This document shows, piece by piece, positions 46,409 to 55,316 of a DNA stretch of 64,000 nucleotides. Both the position numbers and the translations under genes were made by a program. The stretch comes from Actinomycetota bacterium. GTDB lineage: Bacteria; Actinomycetota; Acidimicrobiia; Acidimicrobiales; Microtrichaceae. The notes under the pieces are model-generated. The model was not told the origin of the DNA and made no database searches. It was given only the letters and a program-made list of their open reading frames with translations. The stretch lies in the NCBI GenBank assembly GCA_016703525.1, contig JADJBW010000001.1, forward strand, positions 62,001-126,000, given 5' to 3'. Position 1 is the first letter of the stretch. The number at the start of each line of letters is the position of its first letter.

Positions 46409-47378
46409 GGTGCGCCAGGTCGGCGCGAAACACCCCTGACGTCGGAGCCTCGGGGTGCAGGGTCACACCCGCCAGTGCGGCGAGGCATCCGGCGGCCGAC
46501 CACTCCAGCGCATCCACGTCGTAGCCGCCCTCGAGAAACCCGATCGTTCGTCCCGGACCGACCGCCTGCATCAGCACCGACGTGATCGCCGCGAAATCAC
46601 CGGAACTCAACCCCAACTCGGCGATCGGGTCGTAGCGATGCGCATCGAACCCCGCCGAGATCAACAGCCACGTCGGCCCAAAACGGTCGATGATCCCTCC
46701 GACCACCTCGTCGATCAACGCCAGGTACAGATCGCCCGTGGTGCGCGGCGGCACCGGCAAGTTGACCGTGGTGCCGATCGCATCGCCCGATCCGATCTCG
46801 GCCAGACGCCCCGATCCGGGATACAGCGGCCACTGATGCCACGACACGAACAGCACCCGCGGATCGTCGTAGAACACATCTTGGGTGCCGTTGCCGTGGT
46901 GCGCATCGAAGTCCGCGATCAACACGCGCTCGCCGGCGTCGGCCAAGGCACGCGCCGCGATCGCGATGTTGTTCACCAGGCAGAACCCCATCGATCGCGT
47001 CGGCGTCGCGTGATGTCCCGGCGGACGCACGGCGCAGAACGCCGCGTCGGCGTCGCCGTTGCGAAGCGCCTCGATCGCGACGAGTCCGGCGCCCGCCGCA
47101 AGGCGCGCCACGGGAACGGAATCGGGGCTCACCGCGGTGTCGGCATCGAGTTGGCCCCACGTGCCTTCCACCTCGGTCAGTCGGTCCAACACGCTCTGTC
47201 GGTGCACCGACAACAACTCCGCGTCGCTCGCCGCTCGCGGCGCGAGTTCGACGATCGCATCGCGCACCGCCGAGTGTCGTGTCGCCCGAAGCACCGCAGC
47301 CGCGCGAGCGGGCAGTTCCACGTGCGCCTCGCCGGGATGGTGATCCTGGAAGCGCGGGTCGGTGATCAAGGCCAGCAT
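46380..47378 (-). CDS. Class II histone deacetylase-like/acetoin utilisation protein
   Basis: 332 aa from the ATG at 47378. Arginase/deacetylase fold with RPPGHHATPTRSMGFCLVNNIAIAA, the Zn ligands in LIADFDAHHGNGTQDVFY, and the later GFDAHRYDPIAELGLSSGDF. Such enzymes deacetylate lysines, polyamines or small metabolites. The active site looks complete. Its 3' end overlaps the cca start region, so the two are likely co-transcribed. Confidence 0.9.
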   Translation of the reverse strand: MLALITDPRFQDHHPGEAHVELPARAAAVLRATRHSAVRDAIVELAPRAASDAELLSVHRQSVLDRLTEVEGTWGQLDADTAVSPDSVPVARLAAGAGLVAIEALRNGDADAAFCAVRPPGHHATPTRSMGFCLVNNIAIAARALADAGERVLIADFDAHHGNGTQDVFYDDPRVLFVSWHQWPLYPGSGRLAEIGSGDAIGTTVNLPVPPRTTGDLYLALIDEVVGGIIDRFGPTWLLISAGFDAHRYDPIAELGLSSGDFAAITSVLMQAVGPGRTIGFLEGGYDVDALEWSAAGCLAALAGVTLHPEAPTSGVFRADLAHRVAVAQGLV

Positions 47379-47472
47379 CGCCGCCCAGCCTACGATTGAC
47401 CCGCCCGCCGAGCCGACCGAGGAAACCACCGCCCGTCATGCCGAGTACCGCGTCACGCCTCCGACGCCGTCG

Positions 47473-48186
47473 ATGAAGGGCCATCCTGTCGTCGCCGTCG
47501 CGGGCGACCGTCTCACGCTCGGCCGCTGGCACGGTCGAAGCGACGTCGGCTACCTCGCCATACCGCCCGGCGCCCGCACGCCGCAGCCGAGCGGTGTCGA
47601 GGCCGCGCTCGACCGGCTGCGTAACCAGGGCGTCCGCTCGGCGTTCACCGCGGCCCTGCGCGACCACGAAGCGCTCGCGTTCCTGTCGAGCGGCTTCGAG
47701 ACCTTCGAGTACCTGCACGTGTTGCGCCACGACCTGCAGGCCGTGCCGCCGCTCGACGACACGCATCACCTGCGCCGCGCCCGGCGGTCCGATCGCGCAC
47801 GCGTGCTCGACATCGACGACGCCGCGTTCGACGACTTCTGGCGACTCGACGACGCCGGCCTCGCCGAGGCGCTCCGCGCCACGACGTCGGTTCGGTACCG
47901 CGTCGCGCTCGACCCCGCCGATGAGCGACCGGTCGGATACGCCGTGTGCGGTCGCGCCGCCGACACGGGCTACCTGCAACGCCTCGCCGTCGACCCATCC
48001 CATGCCGGCACCGGATTGGGCGCCGCGCTCGTGACCGACGCGCTGCAGTGGCTCCGTCGCCGCCACGCTCGAAGCGCGCTCGTCAACACCCAGACCGACA
48101 ACCTGCGCGCGCTGCGGCTCTACCGCCGCCTCGGCTTCGTCGAAGAACCACATCACCGTCTCACGGTCCTGCGATGGGACGCCTGA
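47473..48186 (+). CDS. GNAT-family N-acetyltransferase
   Basis: 237 aa from the ATG at 47473. Residues 1-120 are a degenerate N-terminal half. The C-terminal GNAT domain has the acetyl-CoA motif LQRLAVDPSHAGTGLGAALVTDALQWL and NTQTDNLRALRLYRRLGF. It could acetylate ribosomal or other proteins; the target is unknown. The gene is divergent from the deacetylase gene and overlaps the DUF6049 start by 13 bp. Confidence 0.85.
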   Translation: MKGHPVVAVAGDRLTLGRWHGRSDVGYLAIPPGARTPQPSGVEAALDRLRNQGVRSAFTAALRDHEALAFLSSGFETFEYLHVLRHDLQAVPPLDDTHHLRRARRSDRARVLDIDDAAFDDFWRLDDAGLAEALRATTSVRYRVALDPADERPVGYAVCGRAADTGYLQRLAVDPSHAGTGLGAALVTDALQWLRRRHARSALVNTQTDNLRALRLYRRLGFVEEPHHRLTVLRWDA

Positions 48187-50234
48187 GCTCCACGGTCGGC
48201 CGCGCTGCTGCGGCGACGATGCTCACCGCGACCCTCGCGGGGATCACCGTCACGCGGGCCGACGCGCAAGACGCGACGCCCGTCGCCGAACCGGCGGTCA
48301 CCATCGAGATGAGCGACGTGACGCCGTGGGTCGGCCCCGAAGGCGTCTGGACCGCCCACTTCCGAGTCGACGGCGCTCCGTTCGATGCCGACCTCCGGTG
48401 GCGCATTCACCAACCGATCGACACCGACGAGGGCGCCGTCCGCGATGCGATCCAACGCCAACTCGACGGCGAATCACTCGGACGGCTGCAGACCCCGGGG
48501 TCGACCCAGCCGATCCTGTCGTCGGTCACCGCCGACGGCCTCGTCGAGATCCGCATCGATGTCCGGTCGACCCGGGCCGCCGACGACCGTGTCCTCCTCC
48601 CCGAAAACGGCAGCTATCCCGTCGCGATCGAGGTGCGCTCGAAAGACGGATCGGAGCTCGCCTCCACCGTCGTGCACCTGAATCACCTCGCCGAACCCGT
48701 GGAGGACCCGCTTCGCGTCGGCGTCCTGGTGCGCGCCGACGGCGAGGACGCCCCGTTCGGACCCGACGGCCAGGCGGCGGTCACCGACGCCGACGTCGCG
48801 TCGGTCCAGCACCTCGGCGACATCCTCGCCACCTCGCCGAACACCGCGTTGTCGGTGTCGATCAACCCCGCGCTCGTCACCGCCATGTCGAGTTCGGGCC
48901 GCGTGGACGACGCCGAGACGATCGACCGGGTACGCACCGCACTGACCGGGCGCGAGGTGCTGCGCCGGCCGTGGGCCGAGGTCAACAGCGACGCGTGGGC
49001 CACCGTCGACGGAGCGCTCGCCACACAGGCCACCGCCGGCGGCGACGCGCTCGCGTCGAACCTCGCCCCGCCGACCGAGAGCCGCATCTGGGGACCCGAT
49101 CCCACGCTCAGCACTCGGGCCGTGCAAGTGCTCGACACCGCCGACATCGACCGGCTGCTCGTGCGGTCGGAGCAACTCGAGGCCGCCCGTGCGCCGCGCG
49201 GCACCTCGGGGCTCGTCCGCCCCTTCGCTGTCTCCACCGGGGGCTCCACGACTGCTACCGCCATGTCCTTCGACGACACGGTCCAGGCGATCCTCGCGGA
49301 CCCTGCGCTGCCGCCCGGCCTCGCGGCACACCGGGCCCTCACGCTCCTCTTCGCGATCTCGGCATCGACCAGCACATCGAGCAACGCATCGAGCAACGCA
49401 ATGGCACGAGCGATCGCCGTCGACCTCGGCCCCGATATACCGGTCGCCACCGCGACGGCCTTCCTCGCGCCGATGTCGGACACCGCCACTCCCGCGCCGC
49501 TGCGCCCCACGACCTTCGCCGAGATCTTCGACAGCGTCGCGCCCACGACCGTCCGCACCGCAGGCAAGGACACGCCGTGGACCCGCACGCTCGTGACGCC
49601 GACCGGCACCCCCTCGGTGTCCGAGCTCGCCGCGCTCCTCAAGCAGGCGAACGATCGATCGCCCGGATTCGCCTCGATGCTGCCCGTGGGCGCACAACGC
49701 GCCGCACAGACGACGAACACGCTGCTGCTCAGCCAGGACCGACGGCTCGCGCGCGCCGAGGCGACCGCCCGAGTCGCCCGCATCAACGACGAGGTCTCTG
49801 CAGTCTTCGCCGCGTTGCGGACCGAGTCACGATCGCTGACCGTCACCTCGCGGCGGACAACGATCTACCTGCGAGTGCAAAACGACACCGATACCGCGTA
49901 TCGAGCGCGACTGCGCCTCACGAGCCCCCGGTTGCGATTCCCGCAGGGCAGCGACACGGTGGTCGACCTCGACCCCGGCCTGAATCGGCTCGCCGTGCCG
50001 ATCGACGTCCGCTCATCGGGGCAGTTCCTGTTGCGGGTGGAACTTCTCACTCCCGACGGCTCGCTCACGATCTCCACGTCACGTCAGCGGATTCGATCCA
50101 CCACCTTCAGCGGCGTAGGCCTGGTGCTGTCGGGCGGAGCGCTTCTGGTGCTCCTCGTGTGGTGGTTCCGCACGCATCGGCGTGCAAAGGCATCCGCACG
50201 GGCGGATCACCCGACCGCACCCCAGTCCGAATAG
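48174..50234 (+). CDS. DUF6049 family envelope protein
   Basis: 686 aa from the ATG at 48174. It has a signal peptide (AAAATMLTATLAGITVTRADAQ), a long outer region with beta-rich N- and C-terminal parts, and one C-terminal membrane helix (GVGLVLSGGALLVLLVWWF) with a basic tail. This topology and its position match the protein encoded just before MviN/MurJ in Mycobacterium (Rv3909 type, DUF6049). Function unknown, presumably wall assembly. Confidence 0.82.
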   Translation: MGRLSSTVGRAAAATMLTATLAGITVTRADAQDATPVAEPAVTIEMSDVTPWVGPEGVWTAHFRVDGAPFDADLRWRIHQPIDTDEGAVRDAIQRQLDGESLGRLQTPGSTQPILSSVTADGLVEIRIDVRSTRAADDRVLLPENGSYPVAIEVRSKDGSELASTVVHLNHLAEPVEDPLRVGVLVRADGEDAPFGPDGQAAVTDADVASVQHLGDILATSPNTALSVSINPALVTAMSSSGRVDDAETIDRVRTALTGREVLRRPWAEVNSDAWATVDGALATQATAGGDALASNLAPPTESRIWGPDPTLSTRAVQVLDTADIDRLLVRSEQLEAARAPRGTSGLVRPFAVSTGGSTTATAMSFDDTVQAILADPALPPGLAAHRALTLLFAISASTSTSSNASSNAMARAIAVDLGPDIPVATATAFLAPMSDTATPAPLRPTTFAEIFDSVAPTTVRTAGKDTPWTRTLVTPTGTPSVSELAALLKQANDRSPGFASMLPVGAQRAAQTTNTLLLSQDRRLARAEATARVARINDEVSAVFAALRTESRSLTVTSRRTTIYLRVQNDTDTAYRARLRLTSPRLRFPQGSDTVVDLDPGLNRLAVPIDVRSSGQFLLRVELLTPDGSLTISTSRQRIRSTTFSGVGLVLSGGALLVLLVWWFRTHRRAKASARADHPTAPQSE

Positions 50235-50304
50235 TCGCCGTCACCCACAGGGATTCCTGCCCGCCTCACCGATCCCGAGGCAAGGCCCCGATAGCGTTAC
50301 CGCC

Positions 50305-51858
50305 GTGAGTGGCATCCCCGCGAGTCCGGCATCGGTGGGGACGATGCTCGGTGGACGCTACGAGCTCCGCGAGCTCGTCGGCACCGGTGGGATGGCCCAG
50401 GTCTGGCGAGGCGTCGATCGGACCCTCGGCCGCGACGTCGCAGTCAAGGTGCTCCACGCTCATCTCGCGCAAGACGACGCCATCGTCACGCGGTTCCGCC
50501 ACGAGGCCATGGCGGCCGCGCAGTTGTCGAACCCGCACATCGTTGCGGTCTACGACACGATCTCGTCGCACGGCATCGACGCCATCGTCATGGAGATGGT
50601 CGACGGCGAGACGCTGCGCGAACACCTCAACCGCGTCGGCACCGTCTCGGAGCAGACCGCCCGCCACATCGCCATCAGCATCGCCGACGCACTCGACACG
50701 GCGCATCGGCGCGGCTTCGTCCACCGCGACATCAAGCCCGCGAACATCCTGCTGTGCAACAGCGGCACCGTGAAGCTCGCCGACTTCGGCATCGCCAAGG
50801 TCGACTTCGAAATGACCGCCGACCTCACCGTGGAGGGAACGGTGGTCGGCACCGCGACGTATCTCGCGCCCGAGCAGGTCGAGTTGGGCATCGTTGACGC
50901 CCGCTCCGACCTGTACTCGCTCGCGACCGTGCTGTTCGAGTCGGTGTGCGGCTCGCCGCCGTTCCGGGGCGACACGCAGACCACCACGGCCCTCGCGCGG
51001 CTCCACCAGACGCCGCCGTCGCCGAGGTCGCTGCGGCCCGATCTGAGCGACGCGCTGGCGCACACGATCCTGCGCAACCTGCAGCGCGACCCCGACGACC
51101 GCTTCCCGAGCGCGGCCGCGTTGCGCGATCACCTCGCCCAGCTCGACCCGGGCGACCACACCCGCACCGACCTTGCGGTGGGCGCAGGGGTCGGTGGCGC
51201 AGGGGTCGGTCGAGCGGGAGCCGCCGAAGCGGCGCCCTCCGCGGCAGCACCCTCGGCGAACAAGAACGTGTCGTCTCGATCTCGGCGCTTCGGTGCCGGC
51301 GCCGTGATCGTCGCGTTCCTGGTGATCGCCGCCCTCGTCGTAATCGCCGCGCTCGTCATTCACGACAACCGCGGAGCCCAGCGGGCCGCATCCACGACCA
51401 CCACTACGCCGGCCACACCCGCCACCGTCACCGTCGACGGGTTCGACCCCGACGGTTCGGGAACGCCGGGCGAGAACAACAGCCTCGCCGCCAACGCCGT
51501 CGACGGTGACCCGACCACCGCGTGGCGAACCGAGAGCTACGACCTGCAGACGTTCGGGACGAAGACGGGCGTCGGCCTGTTGCTGAACCTCGACGATGAG
51601 CGAGCCGTCGACCGCATCGTCATCGATTCGCCCACGCTCGGTTGGAAGGGCTCGGTCCTCGTGCTCGACGAACCCCCGACGGCCGCGCCCGACGGGGGTC
51701 GCACGTTCGAGTTCGAATCGTCGCCACTCGCCGTCGACGACCTCGACCAGGCCGGGCGAAGCGTCCTGATCTGGATCACCGATCTGGGGCCGTCGAACGA
51801 GCGTCACCGGGTCGAGATCAGCGAGGTCACGGTGTACTCCAGGCCGGTCGGTGGCTGA
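50305..51858 (+). CDS. Ser/Thr protein kinase with outer discoidin-like domain
   Basis: 517 aa from a GTG at 50305. The kinase domain (about 13-285) has all catalytic motifs: the GTGGMAQVW loop, VAVKVL, FVHRDIKPANIL, DFG and LAPEQ. A linker and a membrane helix (GAVIVAFLVIAALVVIAALVI) lead to an outer domain with DGFDPDGSGTPGENN, NAVDGDPTTAWRTESY and VEISEVTVYS, a F5/8 type C-like fold. In Mycobacterium this position holds MurJ fused to a pseudokinase plus a similar outer domain. Here no flippase part exists and the kinase looks active. The sigma gene start overlaps its end by 8 bp. Confidence 0.87.
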   Translation: MSGIPASPASVGTMLGGRYELRELVGTGGMAQVWRGVDRTLGRDVAVKVLHAHLAQDDAIVTRFRHEAMAAAQLSNPHIVAVYDTISSHGIDAIVMEMVDGETLREHLNRVGTVSEQTARHIAISIADALDTAHRRGFVHRDIKPANILLCNSGTVKLADFGIAKVDFEMTADLTVEGTVVGTATYLAPEQVELGIVDARSDLYSLATVLFESVCGSPPFRGDTQTTTALARLHQTPPSPRSLRPDLSDALAHTILRNLQRDPDDRFPSAAALRDHLAQLDPGDHTRTDLAVGAGVGGAGVGRAGAAEAAPSAAAPSANKNVSSRSRRFGAGAVIVAFLVIAALVVIAALVIHDNRGAQRAASTTTTTPATPATVTVDGFDPDGSGTPGENNSLAANAVDGDPTTAWRTESYDLQTFGTKTGVGLLLNLDDERAVDRIVIDSPTLGWKGSVLVLDEPPTAAPDGGRTFEFESSPLAVDDLDQAGRSVLIWITDLGPSNERHRVEISEVTVYSRPVGG

Positions 51859-52444
51859 CCTTCACGAACAGCATCTCGCCCGGCAGGCCGCCGGCGGCGA
51901 TCGCGATGCGCTCGATCAACTCCTGCGCGCCTGTTACGCGCAGGTGTACGCGCTCTGCCGCCGCATGAGTGACAGCGACGCCGACGCGGCCGACGCCGCG
52001 CAGGAGGCGCTGATAGCGATCGCGCGGGGCATCCACTCGTTCAATGGCTCCTCGGCGATTCGCACCTGGATCTACCGGGTGACCTCGAACGCCTGCCTCG
52101 ACGAGATCCGACGGCGACGACGACGGCCGACGCCGGCCGATCCCCACGCGCTCATCGAGCCGATGGACCTCGTGGACGGCATGGCCCAACTCGACGATCG
52201 CCTCGAACTCGACGCCGCGCTCGCCCGCCTCTCCGACGACCACCGCACCGCGATCGTGCTGCGCGACGTGCTCGGCTTGGAATACGACGAGATCGCCACG
52301 ACGCTTGGCGTACCCATCGGGACCGTCCGATCGCGGATCAACCGCGCACGCCAGCGGCTCGCCGACGATCTCGGGCTCCACGACCCCGGTCCCCCGGCAG
52401 GGAACTCATCGGCCCCGCTGATCGTCCCACCTACGAAACCATGA
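51851..52444 (+). CDS. ECF sigma factor (SigM-like by position)
   Basis: 197 aa from a GTG at 51851. Region 2: ALCRRMSDSDADAADAAQEALIAIARGIHSFNG followed by IRTWIYRVTSNACLDEIRRRRRR. Region 4: LSDDHRTAIVLRDVLGLEYDEIATTLGVPIGTVRSRINRARQRL. It directs RNA polymerase to stress promoters. The place between the kinase gene and trxB equals sigM in Mycobacterium. The next gene starts in its stop (ATGA). Confidence 0.9.
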   Translation: MADLHEQHLARQAAGGDRDALDQLLRACYAQVYALCRRMSDSDADAADAAQEALIAIARGIHSFNGSSAIRTWIYRVTSNACLDEIRRRRRRPTPADPHALIEPMDLVDGMAQLDDRLELDAALARLSDDHRTAIVLRDVLGLEYDEIATTLGVPIGTVRSRINRARQRLADDLGLHDPGPPAGNSSAPLIVPPTKP

Positions 52445-53292
52445 CCTCCGATACCGACCCGACCGATCCCCACGAGACCCCCGACACAACGACGCTCGAC
52501 CCGTCGGTGGTCGCACGCGTCCGCGCCACACTCGCGGATATACCGACCGACGACGCGTTGCGCGAACGCCACATCGCCGCTGCGCTCGACGCCTTCGACG
52601 AGGCCAACGCCGCGGATGCTCCCCCGGTCGCGCCGCACGATGTGGAGGAGGCCACGGCGGTCAACGTGCTCACGATCGCACCAACGCGGCGCCGCCTTGC
52701 CTGGCGCGCCGTCGCCGTCGCAGCCGCGATCGTCGCGTTGGCCGGGGTCGGCGTCGGGGTCAGGGTCGGGGATCGGGTCGAAACCACCGCTTCGAACGAC
52801 GCGTCGTTCGAATCTGTGAGCAGCGGGGAGTCCTCGACCGAGCGATCGAGCGGCGACCAGGCGGTGGCGGAGCCCGCGGCCGGGTCGTCGCAGACCGCGA
52901 GCGGGTCGGCGCCGCCTTCTGAATCGGCCGCCTCCGGACTCGGCGCCGCACCCTCGGGTTCCGACGCGGAGACGCGCGTCAACAAGTCGGTCGTCGATCC
53001 CAGCGCCTCAGGCGGCCTTCCCACGGTCGCGACGATGGACGAGTTGCGCGCCCTCCTGCCCGGCCTCAGGTCGACAGCGACGCAGACCGTCCCGGTTCCC
53101 GACGGCGCCGACAGCTCCGAGAGCGACACCGCCGGTTGGTCGACCACCTGCGACCTCGGTGCGTTCAACGGGCGCCTGGTTGCCGGCGTCGTCGTCGCCG
53201 GGCGGCCCGTCGTCGTCATCTTCCCGAGCGACCCCGGCGCGCCGGGTGCCACCGTGATCGACTCGACCACCTGCGCTCCCACCTCGCTGTAG
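52441..53292 (+). CDS. Membrane-anchored anti-sigma factor candidate
   Basis: 283 aa. The cytosolic N terminus of about 80 residues has DALRERHIAAALDAFDEAN. One membrane helix follows (WRAVAVAAAIVALAGVGVGV). A Ser/Ala/Glu-rich low-complexity linker leads to an outer domain with WSTTCDLGAFNGRLVAGVVVAGRPVVVIF. There is no zinc-binding HxxxCxxC motif. The ATGA overlap with the sigma gene and the topology support an anti-sigma role. Confidence 0.78.
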   Translation: MTSDTDPTDPHETPDTTTLDPSVVARVRATLADIPTDDALRERHIAAALDAFDEANAADAPPVAPHDVEEATAVNVLTIAPTRRRLAWRAVAVAAAIVALAGVGVGVRVGDRVETTASNDASFESVSSGESSTERSSGDQAVAEPAAGSSQTASGSAPPSESAASGLGAAPSGSDAETRVNKSVVDPSASGGLPTVATMDELRALLPGLRSTATQTVPVPDGADSSESDTAGWSTTCDLGAFNGRLVAGVVVAGRPVVVIFPSDPGAPGATVIDSTTCAPTSL

Positions 53293-53347
53293 CTCCGGGC
53301 GGGGTTCGTGCGCCCCGGCCGAGCCACCACCAGTAGGCTCACCGCCC

Positions 53348-53677
53348 ATGGCTACCGACCGCCTTTCAACCCCATCGGGCGCAGCAACCACGCCGAGTTC
53401 GGAACGTGATTGGACCGATCAGGTCGCCGACCTCATCGTCGACAAGATCGACCTCCTGCGTGACCGCACCACCGGCTCGATCGTCACCGTTGCACGCGGC
53501 GCGGTGTACGGACTGGTCGCGTTGTTCGTGGTGGCCGTCGTGCTCATCGTCTCGCTCGCGTTCCTCGGCCGCCTGATCGACGTCGTGCCCGGCGCGCTGT
53601 GGCTGAAGTACGCCGTTCTCGGTGCGCTGTTCGTTCTGGCAGGCGGCCTGGTCTGGTCGAAGCGGGGCACCCCGTGA
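53348..53677 (+). CDS. Small membrane protein (phage-holin-like superfamily)
   Basis: 109 aa. A hydrophilic N terminus with DQVADLIVDKIDLLRDRTTG precedes two membrane helices (GAVYGLVALFVVAVVLIVSLAFL and WLKYAVLGALFVLAGGLVW). It resembles actinobacterial putative-holin/phage-shock-type small proteins. The stop overlaps the trxB GTG (GTGA), so it is in the trx operon. Role unknown. Confidence 0.65.
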   Translation: MATDRLSTPSGAATTPSSERDWTDQVADLIVDKIDLLRDRTTGSIVTVARGAVYGLVALFVVAVVLIVSLAFLGRLIDVVPGALWLKYAVLGALFVLAGGLVWSKRGTP

Positions 53678-54639
53678 CCGACCCAGCAGATGTTCGCAAC
53701 GTCGTCGTCGTTGGCTCCGGGCCTGCCGGGCTCACCGCAGCCATCTACACCGCTCGCGCCAACCTCTCACCGGTGGTGATCGAAGGCGAACCGTCGTCCA
53801 CGAGCGATCAGCCGGGCGGTCAGCTCATGCTGACGACCGAGGTCGAGAACTTCCCGGGCTTTCCCGAGGGTGTCACCGGCCCCGAACTCATGACGAACAT
53901 GCGCGCCCAGGCCCAACGATTCGGCGCCGAACTCGTGACCGAGAAGGTCACCAAACTCGATCTCTCCGCGTCGCCGTTCGGCGTGTGGGTCGGCCCAACC
54001 GACACCGAGCCGACCTACCGGGCGCACACCGTCATCATCGCGACCGGCGCCCAGTCCCTCATGCTCGGGCTCGAGAGCGAGAAGCGCCTGCTCGGCCACG
54101 GGTTGTCCACCTGTGCGACGTGTGACGGGTTCTTCTTCCGCGACCAGGACATCTGCGTGGTCGGCGGCGGCGATTCGGCCCTCGAGGAAGCGAACTTCCT
54201 GAGCCGCTTCGCACGATCGGTCACCATCATCCACCGGCGCGACAGCCTGCGCGCGTCGAAGATCATGCAGGACCGCGCGCTCGCCAACGAGAAGATCAAG
54301 TGGCTGTGGAACTCCGCAGTCGACGAGATCGAGGGCGACACCAAGGTCACCGGCGTGCGCATCCGCAACGTGGTGGACGACAGCGTGGAGCTGCACCCGT
54401 TCACGGGCATTTTCGTGGCGATCGGCCACCGGCCGAACACGGCGCTGTTCGCCGACCAGTTGGACCTCAAGGACAACGGCTATCTCGCGACCGAGGGCCG
54501 CAGCAGCCGCACCAGCGTGAGCGGCGTTTTTGCGTGCGGCGACGTGATTGACGACACCTATCGTCAGGCGATCACCGCGGCTGGCTCCGGCTGTTCTGCA
54601 GCCATCGACGCCGAACGCTGGCTCGAAGCCCACCACTGA
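53674..54639 (+). CDS. trxB: Thioredoxin reductase
   Basis: 321 aa from a GTG at 53674. FAD-binding VVGSGPAGLTAAIYTARA, redox motif STCATCDGFFF (Cys near 147 and 150), NAD(P)H motif VVGGGDSALEEANFLS, and the C-terminal ACGDVIDDTYRQAITAAGSGC. It reduces thioredoxin with NADPH. trxA follows 170 bp downstream, as in Mycobacterium trxB2-trxC. Confidence 0.95.
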   Translation: MTDPADVRNVVVVGSGPAGLTAAIYTARANLSPVVIEGEPSSTSDQPGGQLMLTTEVENFPGFPEGVTGPELMTNMRAQAQRFGAELVTEKVTKLDLSASPFGVWVGPTDTEPTYRAHTVIIATGAQSLMLGLESEKRLLGHGLSTCATCDGFFFRDQDICVVGGGDSALEEANFLSRFARSVTIIHRRDSLRASKIMQDRALANEKIKWLWNSAVDEIEGDTKVTGVRIRNVVDDSVELHPFTGIFVAIGHRPNTALFADQLDLKDNGYLATEGRSSRTSVSGVFACGDVIDDTYRQAITAAGSGCSAAIDAERWLEAHH

Positions 54640-54808
54640 GCCGACCGCTCGACCCATCCCCAGCCAGACGCGCCCACCCGTTCGCGCCCCGGCGTGCCCC
54701 GCGGGCGCGGCGTTCGCGCCTTTGGGGCGCGCCCACGAGGCAGACTCGGGGGGAATGCGGCCTTGCGACTCGCGGTTGGAGTCGATGGCTCACGGAAAGG
54801 GACCTTCA

Positions 54809-55138
54809 ATGGCTAGCGGAATCGACGATCTGACCGAACATACATTCGATGAAACGATCGGGTCGGCAAGTGTGCCCGTGATCGTCGACTTCTGGGCCGA
54901 ATGGTGCGGCCCGTGCAAGACCATCGCACCAACGTTGGCCGAGATTGCCGTCGAGCAGGCCGACTCGCTCAAGGTCACCAAGGTCAATGTCGACGAACAG
55001 CCCTCGCTCGCCCGTCGCTACGACGTCATGAGCATTCCGACGCTGCTCGTGTTCCACAACGGTGAGCCCGTGAAGCGCATCGTTGGCGCCAAGGGCAAGA
55101 ACCAGCTTCTCGAGGACCTCGCCGACCTGCTCGGCTGA
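54809..55138 (+). CDS. trxA: Thioredoxin
   Basis: 109 aa from the ATG at 54809, which follows GGAAAGGGA. Active site WAEWCGPCKTIAP (about residues 28-40) and the cis-Pro loop SIPTLLVFHNGEPV. It is a cytosolic disulfide reductant. It converges with parB; a strong hairpin lies between. Confidence 0.95.
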   Translation: MASGIDDLTEHTFDETIGSASVPVIVDFWAEWCGPCKTIAPTLAEIAVEQADSLKVTKVNVDEQPSLARRYDVMSIPTLLVFHNGEPVKRIVGAKGKNQLLEDLADLLG

Positions 55139-55183
55139 GCCGCCAATCGACTGGGTGCCAGCCCGCACCCGACCTTCTGCAAC

Positions 55184-55232
55184 AACGCGAAATCGACCCG
55201 TGAACCTGAGGTTCACGGGTCGATTTCGCGTT
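55184..55232. terminator. 23-bp perfect hairpin between trxA and parB
   Basis: The left arm at 55184-55206 and right arm at 55210-55232 are perfectly complementary, with loop TGA. The arm core is CGAAATCGACCCGTGAACC. It lies between convergent genes, so it likely ends transcription from both sides, although no long U-tract follows. Confidence 0.8.
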
Positions 55233-55243
55233 CGTCCCCAACC

Positions 55244-55263
55244 TTAACCACAGGTTGTGGATT
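55244..55263. promoter_or_regulatory. Inverted pair of DnaA-box-like sites
   Basis: TTAACCACA and TTGTGGATT (AATCCACAA in reverse) are separated by GG, each within one or two bases of the DnaA box TTATCCACA. It may bind DnaA near the parAB genes. Confidence 0.35.
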
Positions 55264-55316
55264 GTGAAATCGTCGGTCGAGGTCCGACCGCTGCTGCCGA
55301 CTTGGTTCCTCCGTGA

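Noticed and set aside
48326..50308. 660-aa plus-strand open frame
   Set aside because: Arg/Pro-rich shadow of the DUF6049 gene in another frame.
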